The notes under the pieces are model-generated. The model did no database searches. It worked only from the letters and a program-made list of their open reading frames with translations, and had not been told where the DNA came from. Of a DNA stretch of 64,000 nucleotides, positions 27,483-35,951 are shown in pieces; the stretch's first letter is position 1; every line of letters starts with the position of its first letter. The translations under genes were made by a program, and so were the position numbers. The stretch spans positions 248,001 through 312,000 of the forward strand of contig NZ_JBISHH010000024.1 of assembly GCF_045066735.1 (NCBI RefSeq), read 5' to 3'. The DNA comes from Algibacter sp045066735 (GTDB lineage Bacteria; Bacteroidota; Bacteroidia; Flavobacteriales; Flavobacteriaceae).

Positions 27483-28532
27483 TCAATACCCATTCAAAAT
27501 CTCACAAAGCCTATTCATATCATCTTCTGTATGTGCTGCGCTAATTACAATTCTGCTCATTACAGGTGAAGTTTCATCAGGATATCTAAAACTTGTGACT
27601 ATAATATTATTTTTTTCGAGGTGTTGATTTAATTTTTCATCGGAAAAAGTAAAGGTAGGATGCCCTTTCATAAGCTTGAAGCGTTGAAGGTTTTTAGTCT
27701 GCTTTAAGAAGAGTTTTAAGTTATATTCTAAAGTTCGTCGTTTGGAATTATAAATAGATTCCGCATCTATAAGAGTGGCAACATTTGCAGGTGCGGCTGG
27801 ACTTGCTCCTCCGAAAAACGGTGTGTTTTTAAAAACATTTATACGAGTTCTTAATCCAAAAATAGCACCAATTTGAACTCCAAACCCTTTTCCTAGAGAG
27901 CAGCAAACTATTAGTTCTTTAGGCTCCAAAGCATTAATAGTTTTAAAAACACCTTCACCATGTTCACCAACAACACCAATACCGTGGGAGTCATCAACAA
28001 CTAAAATAATTTCAGAAAGAGGAAGTGTTTTTAATCCTTCAAAATCAGGAAAATTTGTACCATGAAAATCAATAGCATCTAAAAAAACAATAGGTATTTG
28101 TTTTGTGTTGTTTTTTAAATGAAGATTTAAAGCGGTTTTTAGTTCTTGATAAGATTGAACCGATTTATTTTTTGTAACCGATAAGTTTAACGCCGCATGT
28201 GTGTTTGGAGCATAAAAGAACGTGTAATCTGGAGTGTTTAAGCTTTGCGCAACTAATTGTCCTGCTAAATAACCCGAAGAGAGGCTAACACAGGCTTGAC
28301 TACCTATATGTTTGGCTAAATAAGCTTCAACATCATCATAAATGGAAATGCGAATATTGGATTTTCGTGATGCACCATAATTGGTGCCATATTTTTTAAT
28401 ATTTTCAATAAATAAATTTTGGAATTCGATGTCTGTTTGAAGACCTAAATATGATGTTCCGCCAAAATAGAGATAGGTTTTACCTTCAATTGAAATGTGA
28501 TTTGACGGAAAGGAGTCTAAATTATAAGTCAT
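27483..28532 (-). CDS. PLP-dependent alpha-oxoamine-synthase-like enzyme (BioF/Kbl superfamily)
   Basis: 349 residues, slightly short for the family (usually about 390). Fold-type I PLP motifs are visible: YLGLQTD near the N terminus, VSLSSGYLAGQLVAQ, VVDDSHGIGVVGEHGEGV (cofactor-ring Asp and His), and CSLGKGFGVQIGAI with the probable Schiff-base Lys. It resembles 8-amino-7-oxononanoate synthase and 2-amino-3-ketobutyrate-CoA ligase, but no biotin genes are nearby. It is co-translated with a dipeptide epimerase: its ATG overlaps that gene's stop by one base. Its substrate is therefore open; a role in peptide or amino-acid metabolism is inferred from context only. Confidence 0.85.
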   Translation of the reverse strand: MTYNLDSFPSNHISIEGKTYLYFGGTSYLGLQTDIEFQNLFIENIKKYGTNYGASRKSNIRISIYDDVEAYLAKHIGSQACVSLSSGYLAGQLVAQSLNTPDYTFFYAPNTHAALNLSVTKNKSVQSYQELKTALNLHLKNNTKQIPIVFLDAIDFHGTNFPDFEGLKTLPLSEIILVVDDSHGIGVVGEHGEGVFKTINALEPKELIVCCSLGKGFGVQIGAIFGLRTRINVFKNTPFFGGASPAAPANVATLIDAESIYNSKRRTLEYNLKLFLKQTKNLQRFKLMKGHPTFTFSDEKLNQHLEKNNIIVTSFRYPDETSPVMSRIVISAAHTEDDMNRLCEILNGY

Positions 28533-29542
28533 TATTTTAAAGTTACACCACTGCCTCCTAAAGTAGGGAAAATAACACTGGCGTCTTCTTTAATAATAAC
28601 GCCATTTGCAATATCTTCTTTAAGTAGAAGCGCGCCATCCATATCAACATAATCGAGTTGAGGTATAAGTTGGGCAATAGCCGAAATACCAACGGTAGAT
28701 TCCGTCATGCAGCCCACCATAACTTTTACGCCCATGGCTTTACCTTTTTTAATCATGCGCAAAGCAGGTGTTAAACCGCCGCATTTCGTTAGTTTTATAT
28801 TTATACCGCTAAAGTGTGTTCCGCAGGCTTCAACGTCGTTTTCAACAATGCAACTCTCGTCTGCAATAACAGGTAAAACGCAATGTTTCATTACTTTTTT
28901 CATACCTTCCCAATCATCAGCTTTTAATGGTTGCTCTAAAAACTCAACACCTAATTCCTTTAAAAGCGGTGCGTTTTTAATAGTTTCATCTGCTGTCCAA
29001 GCACAATTAGCATCAATTCTAAAAATAGCATCACTTTCTTCTCTTAATGCTTTTATAATGTTAACATCGTCGTTGGTGCCAAGTTTTATTTTATATATAG
29101 GCCAAGGCATTTCTTTCATTTTGGCTACCATTTTATCAATACTAGCAATACCAATAGTATAGTTGGTTGTTGGGTATGTTTCTAAAGTTGTTCCCCAAAT
29201 ATCGTAAAGTGATTTGCCTTCTAGTTTGCCGTATAAATCGTGAGCAGCCAAATCTAAAGCGCAAATAGCGAAATTGGTTAAGCCTTTTTCAACTAAGAAT
29301 GCATGAAAAGTTTCTGGTGTTGTAAAGTTGAAGTTTTCGATTTCAGCTGAAATCGCGTTAATTTCTGCCATCATGCTTTCAACAGTAATGTTGTAATATG
29401 GGTTAGATGTTGCTTCACCATAGCCTGTTTTTCTGTTTAGGGTAAGGCAAGCGATTAAGCTAGGTTGAATGTCGTGAGACTCTCTAGAAATGGTGAATGT
29501 ATGTTTAAGTTTTAGGTTGTAAGCCTTTAATTGTATTTGCAT
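28532..29542 (-). CDS. dipeptide epimerase (L-Ala-D/L-Glu epimerase type), enolase superfamily
   Basis: 336 residues. Catalytic features are all present: the KxK motif in PIYKIKLGT, the three metal ligands in FRIDANCAW, EFLEQPL and VIADES, and the second-side Lys in INIKLTKCGG. The C-terminal YVDMDGALLL carries the DxD motif that binds the dipeptide amino group in this subgroup. The reaction is epimerisation of a dipeptide such as L-Ala-D-Glu from murein turnover. The downstream gene is a BioF-like PLP enzyme with a one-base overlap. Confidence 0.93.
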   Translation of the reverse strand: MQIQLKAYNLKLKHTFTISRESHDIQPSLIACLTLNRKTGYGEATSNPYYNITVESMMAEINAISAEIENFNFTTPETFHAFLVEKGLTNFAICALDLAAHDLYGKLEGKSLYDIWGTTLETYPTTNYTIGIASIDKMVAKMKEMPWPIYKIKLGTNDDVNIIKALREESDAIFRIDANCAWTADETIKNAPLLKELGVEFLEQPLKADDWEGMKKVMKHCVLPVIADESCIVENDVEACGTHFSGINIKLTKCGGLTPALRMIKKGKAMGVKVMVGCMTESTVGISAIAQLIPQLDYVDMDGALLLKEDIANGVIIKEDASVIFPTLGGSGVTLK

Positions 29543-29572
29543 TTATATTTTTTTATCGAGAGTGGAGACCTA

Positions 29573-29917
29573 TTATTTTTCGGTTAATGCGTTGCCTTCA
29601 AAAGCTAATCCGTCAAAACCGGTTTTCATGAAGTTTCTAATGTTTTGGTGTCCGTCTCCGTTAGGATCTTTTAATACATCTTCAAAATAGTATTGACCAA
29701 AACAAGCAAGAGTTTCTTCTTTTGTAAAACCTTCGTTTTTGGCAAAGGCAAATAATTTACAAGAGCCAGAGTTTTCACCTGCAGCATTTGCTAATTCACC
29801 ATTTGTAAAAGCGGTTGGTGTAAAATTGTATTTTGCTTCAAGAGTGTTTATGGTATCCGAAAAAGCAATGGTTTCCGGTGTGTTTTTTAATGTACTTTTA
29901 AATAAATCTAATGTCAT
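29573..29917 (-). CDS. HopJ-type III effector family protein
   Basis: 114 residues starting at the ATG at 29917 (MTLDLFKSTLKN). A TTG at 29944 would extend into the end of rsmI and adds a lysine-rich stretch foreign to the family. The sequence LCKLF-like segment (GSCKLFAFAKNEGFTKEETL) and CFGQYYFEDVLKDPNGDGHQN are characteristic of the HopJ family (PF08888). The family name comes from a Pseudomonas effector, but homologues are widespread in free-living Bacteroidota without type III secretion, and their function is unknown. It begins 5 bp after the rsmI stop, so it is in the same transcript. Confidence 0.87.
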   Translation of the reverse strand: MTLDLFKSTLKNTPETIAFSDTINTLEAKYNFTPTAFTNGELANAAGENSGSCKLFAFAKNEGFTKEETLACFGQYYFEDVLKDPNGDGHQNIRNFMKTGFDGLAFEGNALTEK

Positions 29918-29921
29918 TTTT

Positions 29922-30596
29922 TTATTTCTTTTTTCCTCCAACAATAATTACAATTTCACCTTTTGGTGGTTTGTTGGTATAATGTTCTAATACTTGTTTT
30001 GCGGTACCACGAATAGTTTCCTCGTATAGTTTTGTAAGTTCTCGAGAGACAGAAACCTCTCGGTCTTCTCCAAAATACTCACAAAAATGTCCTAACGTCT
30101 TAATTAATTTATGCGGACTTTCGTAAAATATCATGGTCCGAGTTTCTTCAGCTAAAAGTAGTAAACGTGTTTGGCGCCCTTTTTTTACTGGTAAAAACCC
30201 TTCGAATATAAATTTATCATTGGGTAGTCCAGAATTTACTAATGCAGGAACAAATGCTGTGGCACCCGGTAGGCAATCTACTTCAATACCGTTTTCAATA
30301 CAAGCGCGAGATAATAGAAAGCCGGGATCGGAAATAGCAGGTGTTCCGGCATCGCTAATTAAAGCTACGGTTGTTCCACTTTTTAATTTCTGAATAATAT
30401 TTTCAACCGTTTTATGCTCGTTATGCATATGGTGGCTTTGCATATGGGTCGAAATTTCAAAATGCTTTAAGAGTTTTCCTGAGGTTCGGGTATCTTCTGC
30501 TAAAATTAAATCGACATCTTTTAAAACCTCAACAGCTCTAAAGGTGATGTCTTTTAAGTTGCCAATAGGTGTTGGTACTATATAAAGTTTACTCAT
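29922..30596 (-). CDS. rsmI: 16S rRNA (cytidine1402-2'-O)-methyltransferase
   Basis: 224 residues, typical for RsmI. It has the tetrapyrrole-methylase-like fold with YIVPTPIGNLKDITFRAVEVL, LAEDTRTSGKLLKHF, ALISDAGTPAISDPG and LPGATAFVPALVNSGLP. The enzyme methylates the ribose of C1402 in 16S rRNA with S-adenosylmethionine. Its ATG overlaps the TAA of the upstream hypothetical gene by one base, and the HopJ-like gene follows it, so the three form one operon. Confidence 0.97.
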   Translation of the reverse strand: MSKLYIVPTPIGNLKDITFRAVEVLKDVDLILAEDTRTSGKLLKHFEISTHMQSHHMHNEHKTVENIIQKLKSGTTVALISDAGTPAISDPGFLLSRACIENGIEVDCLPGATAFVPALVNSGLPNDKFIFEGFLPVKKGRQTRLLLLAEETRTMIFYESPHKLIKTLGHFCEYFGEDREVSVSRELTKLYEETIRGTAKQVLEHYTNKPPKGEIVIIVGGKKK

Positions 30597-31339
30597 TATT
30601 CAAATTTAGCTTCAATAATTTCCATAAAGCGGGTTTCAAATTCCTCTTTACCGTTCCAGTTATTATAGTCTGGTTTTACCATAGTTTCAATAAAATCTTT
30701 GGCATTATTGAAAGAAAGAAAGGTGTTTAATTGGGAAATAACGCGATCGTAATCTTCATTTTGACCATCAAATAAATGTTTAATGAAGGCTATTTTATCA
30801 TTTAAACCTATTTTTAAACCACCAGATTTAAGTTTATCGTTAAGCGATTTTTTATCGGTTAAAACACCGTTTTCATTTTTCTTTACAGGTTCAAAAATAG
30901 GCGTTTCTTCAAAGCCTAGAGTCAGGTCTTCTAAGTTATGTTTTATAATAGGTGTTTTAGGTTCTGCTTTTTCAAACAAATCGTCGACTTGTTGTGTTTC
31001 ATGCGGCATTTGCGCTACCATGTCTTTAATAGTTTCCATTAAAGGCTCGGTAATAGGCTCGTTTTGGTTATCTTCTAGATTGGTGTAAATCGTGTCGTCA
31101 TGCTCAATATTATCACTAATTTTATTGTTGAAGGCCGTATCGAGCATGCTAAAAAACGACGAGTCGTTACCGATGCTAGGTATATTATCTTCAAAATTTT
31201 CTTGCGCAAACTTTAAAACCGATAGCTTTTCAAACAATTCTTTTGCCTCGGTATGCATTTTAATAACATCTTCTTTACCTTTCAGTTTCAGAATTCTATG
31301 AGCTATACTTACAAGTTCAGATTCTAATTTCTTCTTCAT
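30596..31339 (-). CDS. conserved hypothetical cytoplasmic protein
   Basis: 247 residues, acidic and without signal peptide or membrane segments. The N-terminal 90 residues are helical (LVSIAHRILKLKGKEDVIKMH), the middle (about 90-165) looks disordered and rich in E, P and D, and the C-terminal 75 residues form a compact segment (NDKIAFIKHLFDGQNEDYDRVISQLN). I cannot name a Pfam family. The one-base overlap with rsmI and the conserved position next to thymidine kinase suggest a real, co-translated gene. No function is proposed. Confidence 0.8.
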   Translation of the reverse strand: MKKKLESELVSIAHRILKLKGKEDVIKMHTEAKELFEKLSVLKFAQENFEDNIPSIGNDSSFFSMLDTAFNNKISDNIEHDDTIYTNLEDNQNEPITEPLMETIKDMVAQMPHETQQVDDLFEKAEPKTPIIKHNLEDLTLGFEETPIFEPVKKNENGVLTDKKSLNDKLKSGGLKIGLNDKIAFIKHLFDGQNEDYDRVISQLNTFLSFNNAKDFIETMVKPDYNNWNGKEEFETRFMEIIEAKFE

Positions 31340-31386
31340 TGTTTATAAATTTAAAATTTAAAGGTATTAAGGCGTTTGATTTTTAA

Positions 31387-31394
31387 TAAATTTG
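31387..31394 (+). promoter_or_regulatory. -7 box of the tdk-alr promoter
   Basis: TAAATTTG, a full match to the Bacteroidota -7 consensus TAnnTTTG, 42 bp before the tdk ATG. No good -33 TTTG at the usual spacing is visible. Confidence 0.55.
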
Positions 31395-31436
31395 CGTCAC
31401 CTTTATACAAACCAATTTTAGTGTTAAAATTACGAA

Positions 31437-32084
31437 ATGTTTCTTGAAAATACGGTAAATCATAAAGAACAATTTGGATGGATTGAAGTCATATGCGGCT
31501 CGATGTTTTCGGGAAAAACCGAAGAACTCATCCGTAGGCTTAAACGTGCGCAGTTCGCAAGGCAGCGTGTCGAGATTTTTAAACCAGCCCTAGATACGCG
31601 TTATGATGAGGAAATGGTAGTATCTCACGACTCTAACGAAATTCGTTCTACACCTGTTCCAGCGGCAGCAAACATCCCTATTTTGGCCGATGGTTGCGAT
31701 GTGGTTGGTATAGATGAAGCTCAGTTTTTCGATGACGAAATAGTACGTGTTTGTAACGATCTGGCCAATAAAGGTGTTCGTGTAATTGTTGCTGGATTGG
31801 ATATGGATTTTAAAGGAAATCCCTTTGGGCCTATGCCAAACTTAATGGCAACAGCCGATTATGTTACTAAAGTTCATGCGGTTTGTACCCGCACAGGGAA
31901 TTTAGCTCAATACAGTTACCGTAAAGCGAAAAGCGATAGTTTGGTGCTTTTAGGTGAAGTGGAAGAGTATGAACCTTTAAGCAGAGCAGCTTATTATAAA
32001 GCTATGGAGCGGGATAAGTTAAGAAACATGCAAGTTAAAGAAGAAGAACAGATTCAATCTAAAACAAAAGATTCCGATGCTTAA
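31437..32084 (+). CDS. tdk: thymidine kinase
   Basis: 215 residues of the type II thymidine kinase family. The P-loop is GSMFSGKTEELIRRLKRAQF, the Walker-B-like segment is GIDEAQFFDDE, and the substrate lasso is VCTRTGNLAQYSYR. It phosphorylates thymidine in the salvage pathway. The C-terminal 20 residues are a charged tail. The alr start codon lies inside its last codons (8-bp overlap), so the two genes are translationally coupled. Confidence 0.97.
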   Translation: MFLENTVNHKEQFGWIEVICGSMFSGKTEELIRRLKRAQFARQRVEIFKPALDTRYDEEMVVSHDSNEIRSTPVPAAANIPILADGCDVVGIDEAQFFDDEIVRVCNDLANKGVRVIVAGLDMDFKGNPFGPMPNLMATADYVTKVHAVCTRTGNLAQYSYRKAKSDSLVLLGEVEEYEPLSRAAYYKAMERDKLRNMQVKEEEQIQSKTKDSDA

Positions 32085-33192
32085 AGCAAGAGAAACTGTG
32101 CTTGAAATCGATTTAAAAAAACTAAAACATAATTTTGAGTATTTAAAATCGAGACTTAATAACGATACGCTATTTTTAGCCGTAGTTAAAGCGTTTGCTT
32201 ATGGTAATGAAGCTTCTGAAATTGCAAATTATTTAGAAACTATTGGAGCCGATTATTTTGCAGTAGCCTATATAAGCGAAGGTATAGCCTTGCGCAAAGC
32301 AGGTATTACTAAACCTATTTTAGTACTGCACCCGCAAACGGTAAACTTTAAGGTTTTAATCGAAAATAATTTAGAACCTAGTATTTATAATGCAAAAATA
32401 CTTAAAGAATTTATAGAAATTGCTTCCGCGGAAAAAAAACAAAACTATCCTATTCACGTCAAGTTTAATACCGGTTTAAATAGGTTGGGATTTTGGCAAG
32501 GTGATGTAGAAACTATTCGTAATATTATAGGTGAAACCAAAAATATTCAGGTAAAATCTATCTTTTCGCATTTAGCAGCTAGTGAAGATTTGGAAGAAAA
32601 AGCATTCACTCTAAATCAAATAGAAACTTTTAAAAGTATTGCAGCTAATTTTGAAGACATATTTGGTTATAAACCTATGCTTCATATTTGTAATACTTCA
32701 GGAGTTCTAAATTATCCAGAAGCGCAGTTTAATATGGTACGTAGCGGTATAGGCTTGTACGGTTTTGGAAATTCCGAAGAAGAAAATGTAAACTTTAAAC
32801 CTATTGCAACCTTAAAAACAGTGATTTCGCAAATCCATGAATTAAAAAAAGGGGAAACAGTTGGTTATAACCGAGCATTTAAAAGTGAATCTGTATTAAA
32901 AACGGCAACCTTACCTATTGGTCATGCCGATGGTATTGGTAGAATTTATGGAAATGGAAAAGGTTTTGTTACTATAAATAATAAAAAAGCACCCATAATT
33001 GGCAATGTTTGTATGGACATGATTATGGTAAATATTACAGATATAGATTGTAATGAGGGTGATGAGGTTATTGTTTTTGATGCTAATTTTACCGCAGAAA
33101 CTTTAGCACAAACAGCAAACACAATCTCTTATGAGCTGATAACGAGTATCTCACAAAGAGTAAAGCGTGTTGTTATAAATATTGAAATATAA
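32077..33192 (+). CDS. alr: alanine racemase
   Basis: 371 residues. The PLP lysine is in AVVKAFAYGNEA (the family consensus is usually VKANAYG; this variant is normal in Flavobacteriia). The second catalytic residue, Tyr, is in TVGYNRAF, and NVCMDMIMVNI is the conserved C-terminal signature. It interconverts L- and D-alanine for peptidoglycan synthesis. The start is the ATG overlapping the end of tdk by 8 bp. Confidence 0.97.
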   Translation: MLKARETVLEIDLKKLKHNFEYLKSRLNNDTLFLAVVKAFAYGNEASEIANYLETIGADYFAVAYISEGIALRKAGITKPILVLHPQTVNFKVLIENNLEPSIYNAKILKEFIEIASAEKKQNYPIHVKFNTGLNRLGFWQGDVETIRNIIGETKNIQVKSIFSHLAASEDLEEKAFTLNQIETFKSIAANFEDIFGYKPMLHICNTSGVLNYPEAQFNMVRSGIGLYGFGNSEEENVNFKPIATLKTVISQIHELKKGETVGYNRAFKSESVLKTATLPIGHADGIGRIYGNGKGFVTINNKKAPIIGNVCMDMIMVNITDIDCNEGDEVIVFDANFTAETLAQTANTISYELITSISQRVKRVVINIEI

Positions 33193-33274
33193 AGACTTCA
33201 TTTAAATTGTGACTTTTTAACTATATTGTGGTCTAAATAATTATTAACCAAGAAATTTATTAAAATTTAAAATT

Positions 33275-33682
33275 ATGCTTAAAGAATTTAAAGAGTTTAT
33301 TACAGGTGGTAACGTTATAGAGTTTGCCGTTGCAGTGATCATGGCAGGAGCTATTGGTGGCGTTGTAAAAGGATTTGTTGACAATATCGTTATGCCGGTT
33401 GTTGGTCACTTCACAGGTGGAACCGATTTTGCTAACATGAAAATTGTATTAACAGAAGCTGCAGTTAACGCTGAAGGTGCTGTAACTACTGCAGAAAATG
33501 CAATTATGTATGGTGCTTGGATTAACACTATTGTTAATTTAGTTATTGTAGGTCTTGTAATGTTCTTGATTGTAAAAGCATATAATAAAACTAAAAAGCC
33601 AGTAGAGGTTAAAGAAGAAGCTCCTGCAGGACCATCTCAAGAAGATTTACTTGCTGAAATTAGAGATTTACTTAAAAAATAA
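33275..33682 (+). CDS. mscL: large-conductance mechanosensitive channel
   Basis: 135 residues. The N-terminal amphipathic helix and first membrane helix (EFKEFITGGNVIEFAVAVIM), the pore-facing AGAIGGVVKGFVDNIVMPVV, and the second helix (WINTIVNLVIVGLVMFLIVKAY) are all standard, with a charged cytoplasmic helix at the end (PSQEDLLAEIRDLLKK). It releases solutes upon hypo-osmotic shock. Single gene with its own strong terminator. Confidence 0.98.
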   Translation: MLKEFKEFITGGNVIEFAVAVIMAGAIGGVVKGFVDNIVMPVVGHFTGGTDFANMKIVLTEAAVNAEGAVTTAENAIMYGAWINTIVNLVIVGLVMFLIVKAYNKTKKPVEVKEEAPAGPSQEDLLAEIRDLLKK

Positions 33683-33720
33683 CAAAATGTTAATTATATA
33701 ACAAGCTGTTATTTGTTGTT

Positions 33721-33757
33721 AAAAAGCCCTCATTTTTCGTAAATGAGGGCTTTTTTT
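33721..33757 (+). terminator. intrinsic terminator of mscL
   Basis: AAAGCCCTCATTT pairs with AAATGAGGGCTTT around a short loop, followed by T. Clear rho-independent terminator about 40 bp after the mscL stop. Confidence 0.93.
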
Positions 33758-33781
33758 AGATTTTAGAATAGAATTAATACT

Positions 33782-33789
33782 TAGTTTTG
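33782..33789 (+). promoter_or_regulatory. -7 box of the asd promoter
   Basis: TAGTTTTG, a full match to TAnnTTTG, 28 bp before the asd start codon and just after the mscL terminator. Confidence 0.6.
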
Positions 33790-33817
33790 CTAACAGAAAT
33801 TTAATAAACAAAAAATT

Positions 33818-34807
33818 ATGAAAATAGCAGTTGTAGGTGCTACTGGAATGGTAGGCGAGGTGATGCTAAAGGTTTTAGAAGAACGTAACTTTCCTGTTAC
33901 TGAATTATTATTAGTAGCTTCAGAGCGTTCTGTTGGAAAAAAATTAACTTTCAAGAATAAAGAATATACCGTTATTGGTTTAGCCGATGCTGTTGCTGCA
34001 AAGCCACAAATCGCAATTTTTTCTGCAGGTGGAGATACATCGGTAGAATGGGCGCCAAAATTTGCTGCAGCTGGTACAACGGTAGTAGATAATTCTTCTG
34101 CATGGAGAATGGATCCAACTAAAAAATTAGTGGTTCCAGAAATTAATGCGAGCGAATTAACAAAAGAAGATAAAATTATAGCAAACCCTAACTGTTCTAC
34201 CATACAAATGGTAATGGCTTTGGCTCCGCTACATTCAAAATATAAAATGAAACGTGTTGTTGTTTCAACTTACCAATCGGTTTCTGGTACAGGTGTAAAA
34301 GCTGTAAAACAACTAGAAAATGAAATTGCTGGTATTGAAGGCGACATGGCTTATCCTTACCCAATAGGTAGAAACGCATTACCGCATTGTGATGTTTTCA
34401 TGGAAAACGGATACACAAAAGAAGAAATGAAATTGGCTCGTGAGCCTCAAAAAATATTTAACGATCGCACATTTTCTGTAACAGCTACAGCTGTTCGTAT
34501 TCCTACTGCTGGTGGGCATTCAGAATCTGTTAACGTTGAGTTTGAAAATGATTTCGATTTAGTTGATGTTCGTAAAATGTTAAGCGAAACACCAGGTATT
34601 GTACTTCAAGATGATCCTTCTACAAACAGTTATCCTATGCCAATTTTTGCACACGATAAAGATGAGGTTTTTGTTGGGAGGCTTAGAAGAGATGAAACAC
34701 AACCTAACACTTTAAATATGTGGATTGTTGCCGATAACTTACGTAAAGGTGCTGCAACAAACACCGTGCAAATTGCTGAATATTTAGTAGCAAATAACTT
34801 AGTGTAA
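33818..34807 (+). CDS. asd: aspartate-semialdehyde dehydrogenase
   Basis: 329 residues. The NADP-binding GATGMVGEVMLKVLEER opens the protein, ISAGG-like FSAGGDTSVEWAPKF and VDNSSAWRMD follow, the active-site Cys is in IANPNCSTIQM, and the catalytic His is in RIPTAGGHSESVNV. The enzyme reduces aspartyl phosphate in the lysine, threonine, methionine and diaminopimelate pathway. It is monocistronic, with its own promoter and terminator. Confidence 0.98.
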   Translation: MKIAVVGATGMVGEVMLKVLEERNFPVTELLLVASERSVGKKLTFKNKEYTVIGLADAVAAKPQIAIFSAGGDTSVEWAPKFAAAGTTVVDNSSAWRMDPTKKLVVPEINASELTKEDKIIANPNCSTIQMVMALAPLHSKYKMKRVVVSTYQSVSGTGVKAVKQLENEIAGIEGDMAYPYPIGRNALPHCDVFMENGYTKEEMKLAREPQKIFNDRTFSVTATAVRIPTAGGHSESVNVEFENDFDLVDVRKMLSETPGIVLQDDPSTNSYPMPIFAHDKDEVFVGRLRRDETQPNTLNMWIVADNLRKGAATNTVQIAEYLVANNLV

Positions 34808-34829
34808 TTTACACTTTTTTAAATATTTT

Positions 34830-34863
34830 AAGCTCCTGTAAATTTTACAGGAGCTTTTTTTTT
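34830..34863 (+). terminator. intrinsic terminator of asd
   Basis: AGCTCCTGTAAA and its complement TTTACAGGAGCT form a 12-bp hairpin followed by eight T, 22 bp after the asd stop and between convergent genes. Confidence 0.93.
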
Positions 34864-34867
34864 GGTG

Positions 34868-35824
34868 TTAATCTTGGTTTATAAATTCCATGTTATCAGT
34901 TGTCGATGCTTTGTTTAAAATAGCTTGAAAAACATATTCACAAACCAGCTTTTCACCCTCTAAATTTATAAGTTCCAAAGTGTCTTCGGGTGTGTGATAT
35001 TGTGGGTGTCCGCCAGTATGTACTCCTAAAACCGATATGTTTTTTTTGTAGAATGAAACATGATCGGAGCCACCAACAGATCCTGCGTGAACTATAGGGT
35101 TTAAATCTAGAGATTCTCCGAGGTTCTTCATGAAATCTACGCCATTAGTAAAAGTGCCTGCACCACCTGCATACACATGTTTTTTATCGTTTAAGCGACC
35201 AACCATATCCATGTTAATCATTAATTTTATTTGAGAAAGTGGAATTAACGGATTTTCTACAAAGTATTTACTGCCTAGCAAACCTTGTTCTTCGGCTCCA
35301 AAGGCAATAAATAGTACACTTCTTTTTAATTGGTCTTGTTTTGAAATTAACTTTTCTGCAATTTCTAATAGAGCGGCTGTTCCGCTAGCATTATCATCAG
35401 CGCCATGATATACCACGCCTCTTTTATCCGATTTGGAAGATGGTCCGCCAAGTCCTAAATGATCGTAATGCGCTCCTAAAACTATGTATTCGTTTTTTAA
35501 TTCCGGATCGTTTCCTTCAATAAACCCAATAACATTACAAGTGTTCACTTCTGGTTTTTCGTCTTCGCCTTTATCAACTCGTAATATGGCTTTAAAATGT
35601 TGTTCGTAATTTTTACTTAACGGTTTTAAGCCTATAGCTTTAAATTCTTTTTTAATATATTTTACTACGCGTTTAGCGCCTTTTTCTCCTGGAAATCTCC
35701 CTCCGTTTTTATCTAATATTAAAAATTCAATATGATCTTTTATTTCATTTTTGGTTATTTCAGTTTGAGAAAACATACTGAAATATGATGCGATGGATAA
35801 TACGAGTAGTGCTGTTTTTTTCAT
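34868..35824 (-). CDS. exported M28-family metallopeptidase
   Basis: 318 residues from the ATG at 35824 (MKKTALLVLSIASYFSMFSQ), which gives a proper signal peptide; an upstream start at 35851 would put nine extra residues before it. Co-catalytic zinc ligands are visible in order: GAHYDHLG, GADDNASGTAALLE, AFGAEEQGLLGS, INMDMVGR and GGHPQYHTPEDT. This is the M28 aminopeptidase fold, acting in the periplasm or outside the cell on peptide N-termini. It is convergent with asd and divergent from the S9 peptidase gene. Confidence 0.93.
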   Translation of the reverse strand: MKKTALLVLSIASYFSMFSQTEITKNEIKDHIEFLILDKNGGRFPGEKGAKRVVKYIKKEFKAIGLKPLSKNYEQHFKAILRVDKGEDEKPEVNTCNVIGFIEGNDPELKNEYIVLGAHYDHLGLGGPSSKSDKRGVVYHGADDNASGTAALLEIAEKLISKQDQLKRSVLFIAFGAEEQGLLGSKYFVENPLIPLSQIKLMINMDMVGRLNDKKHVYAGGAGTFTNGVDFMKNLGESLDLNPIVHAGSVGGSDHVSFYKKNISVLGVHTGGHPQYHTPEDTLELINLEGEKLVCEYVFQAILNKASTTDNMEFINQD

Positions 35825-35923
35825 TATTAGGGTTTTGAGTAACATTGTCAAATATATAATTATACGGTATTTTAATTCTGTTATTATTGAATAAATCTAG
35901 AACTTTAGCTTATGTTTTTTGTT

Positions 35924-35931
35924 TATTTTTG
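35924..35931 (+). promoter_or_regulatory. -7 box of the S9 peptidase gene
   Basis: TATTTTTG, a full match to TAnnTTTG, 20 bp before the start codon. The implied leader is only about 15 nt. Confidence 0.55.
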
Positions 35932-35951
35932 AATGATTAATTTAATGAATC

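Noticed and set aside
29918..29944. TTG start giving a longer HopJ-family protein
   Set aside because: It would overlap the rsmI end and add a lysine-rich segment outside the family; the ATG at 29917 fits.
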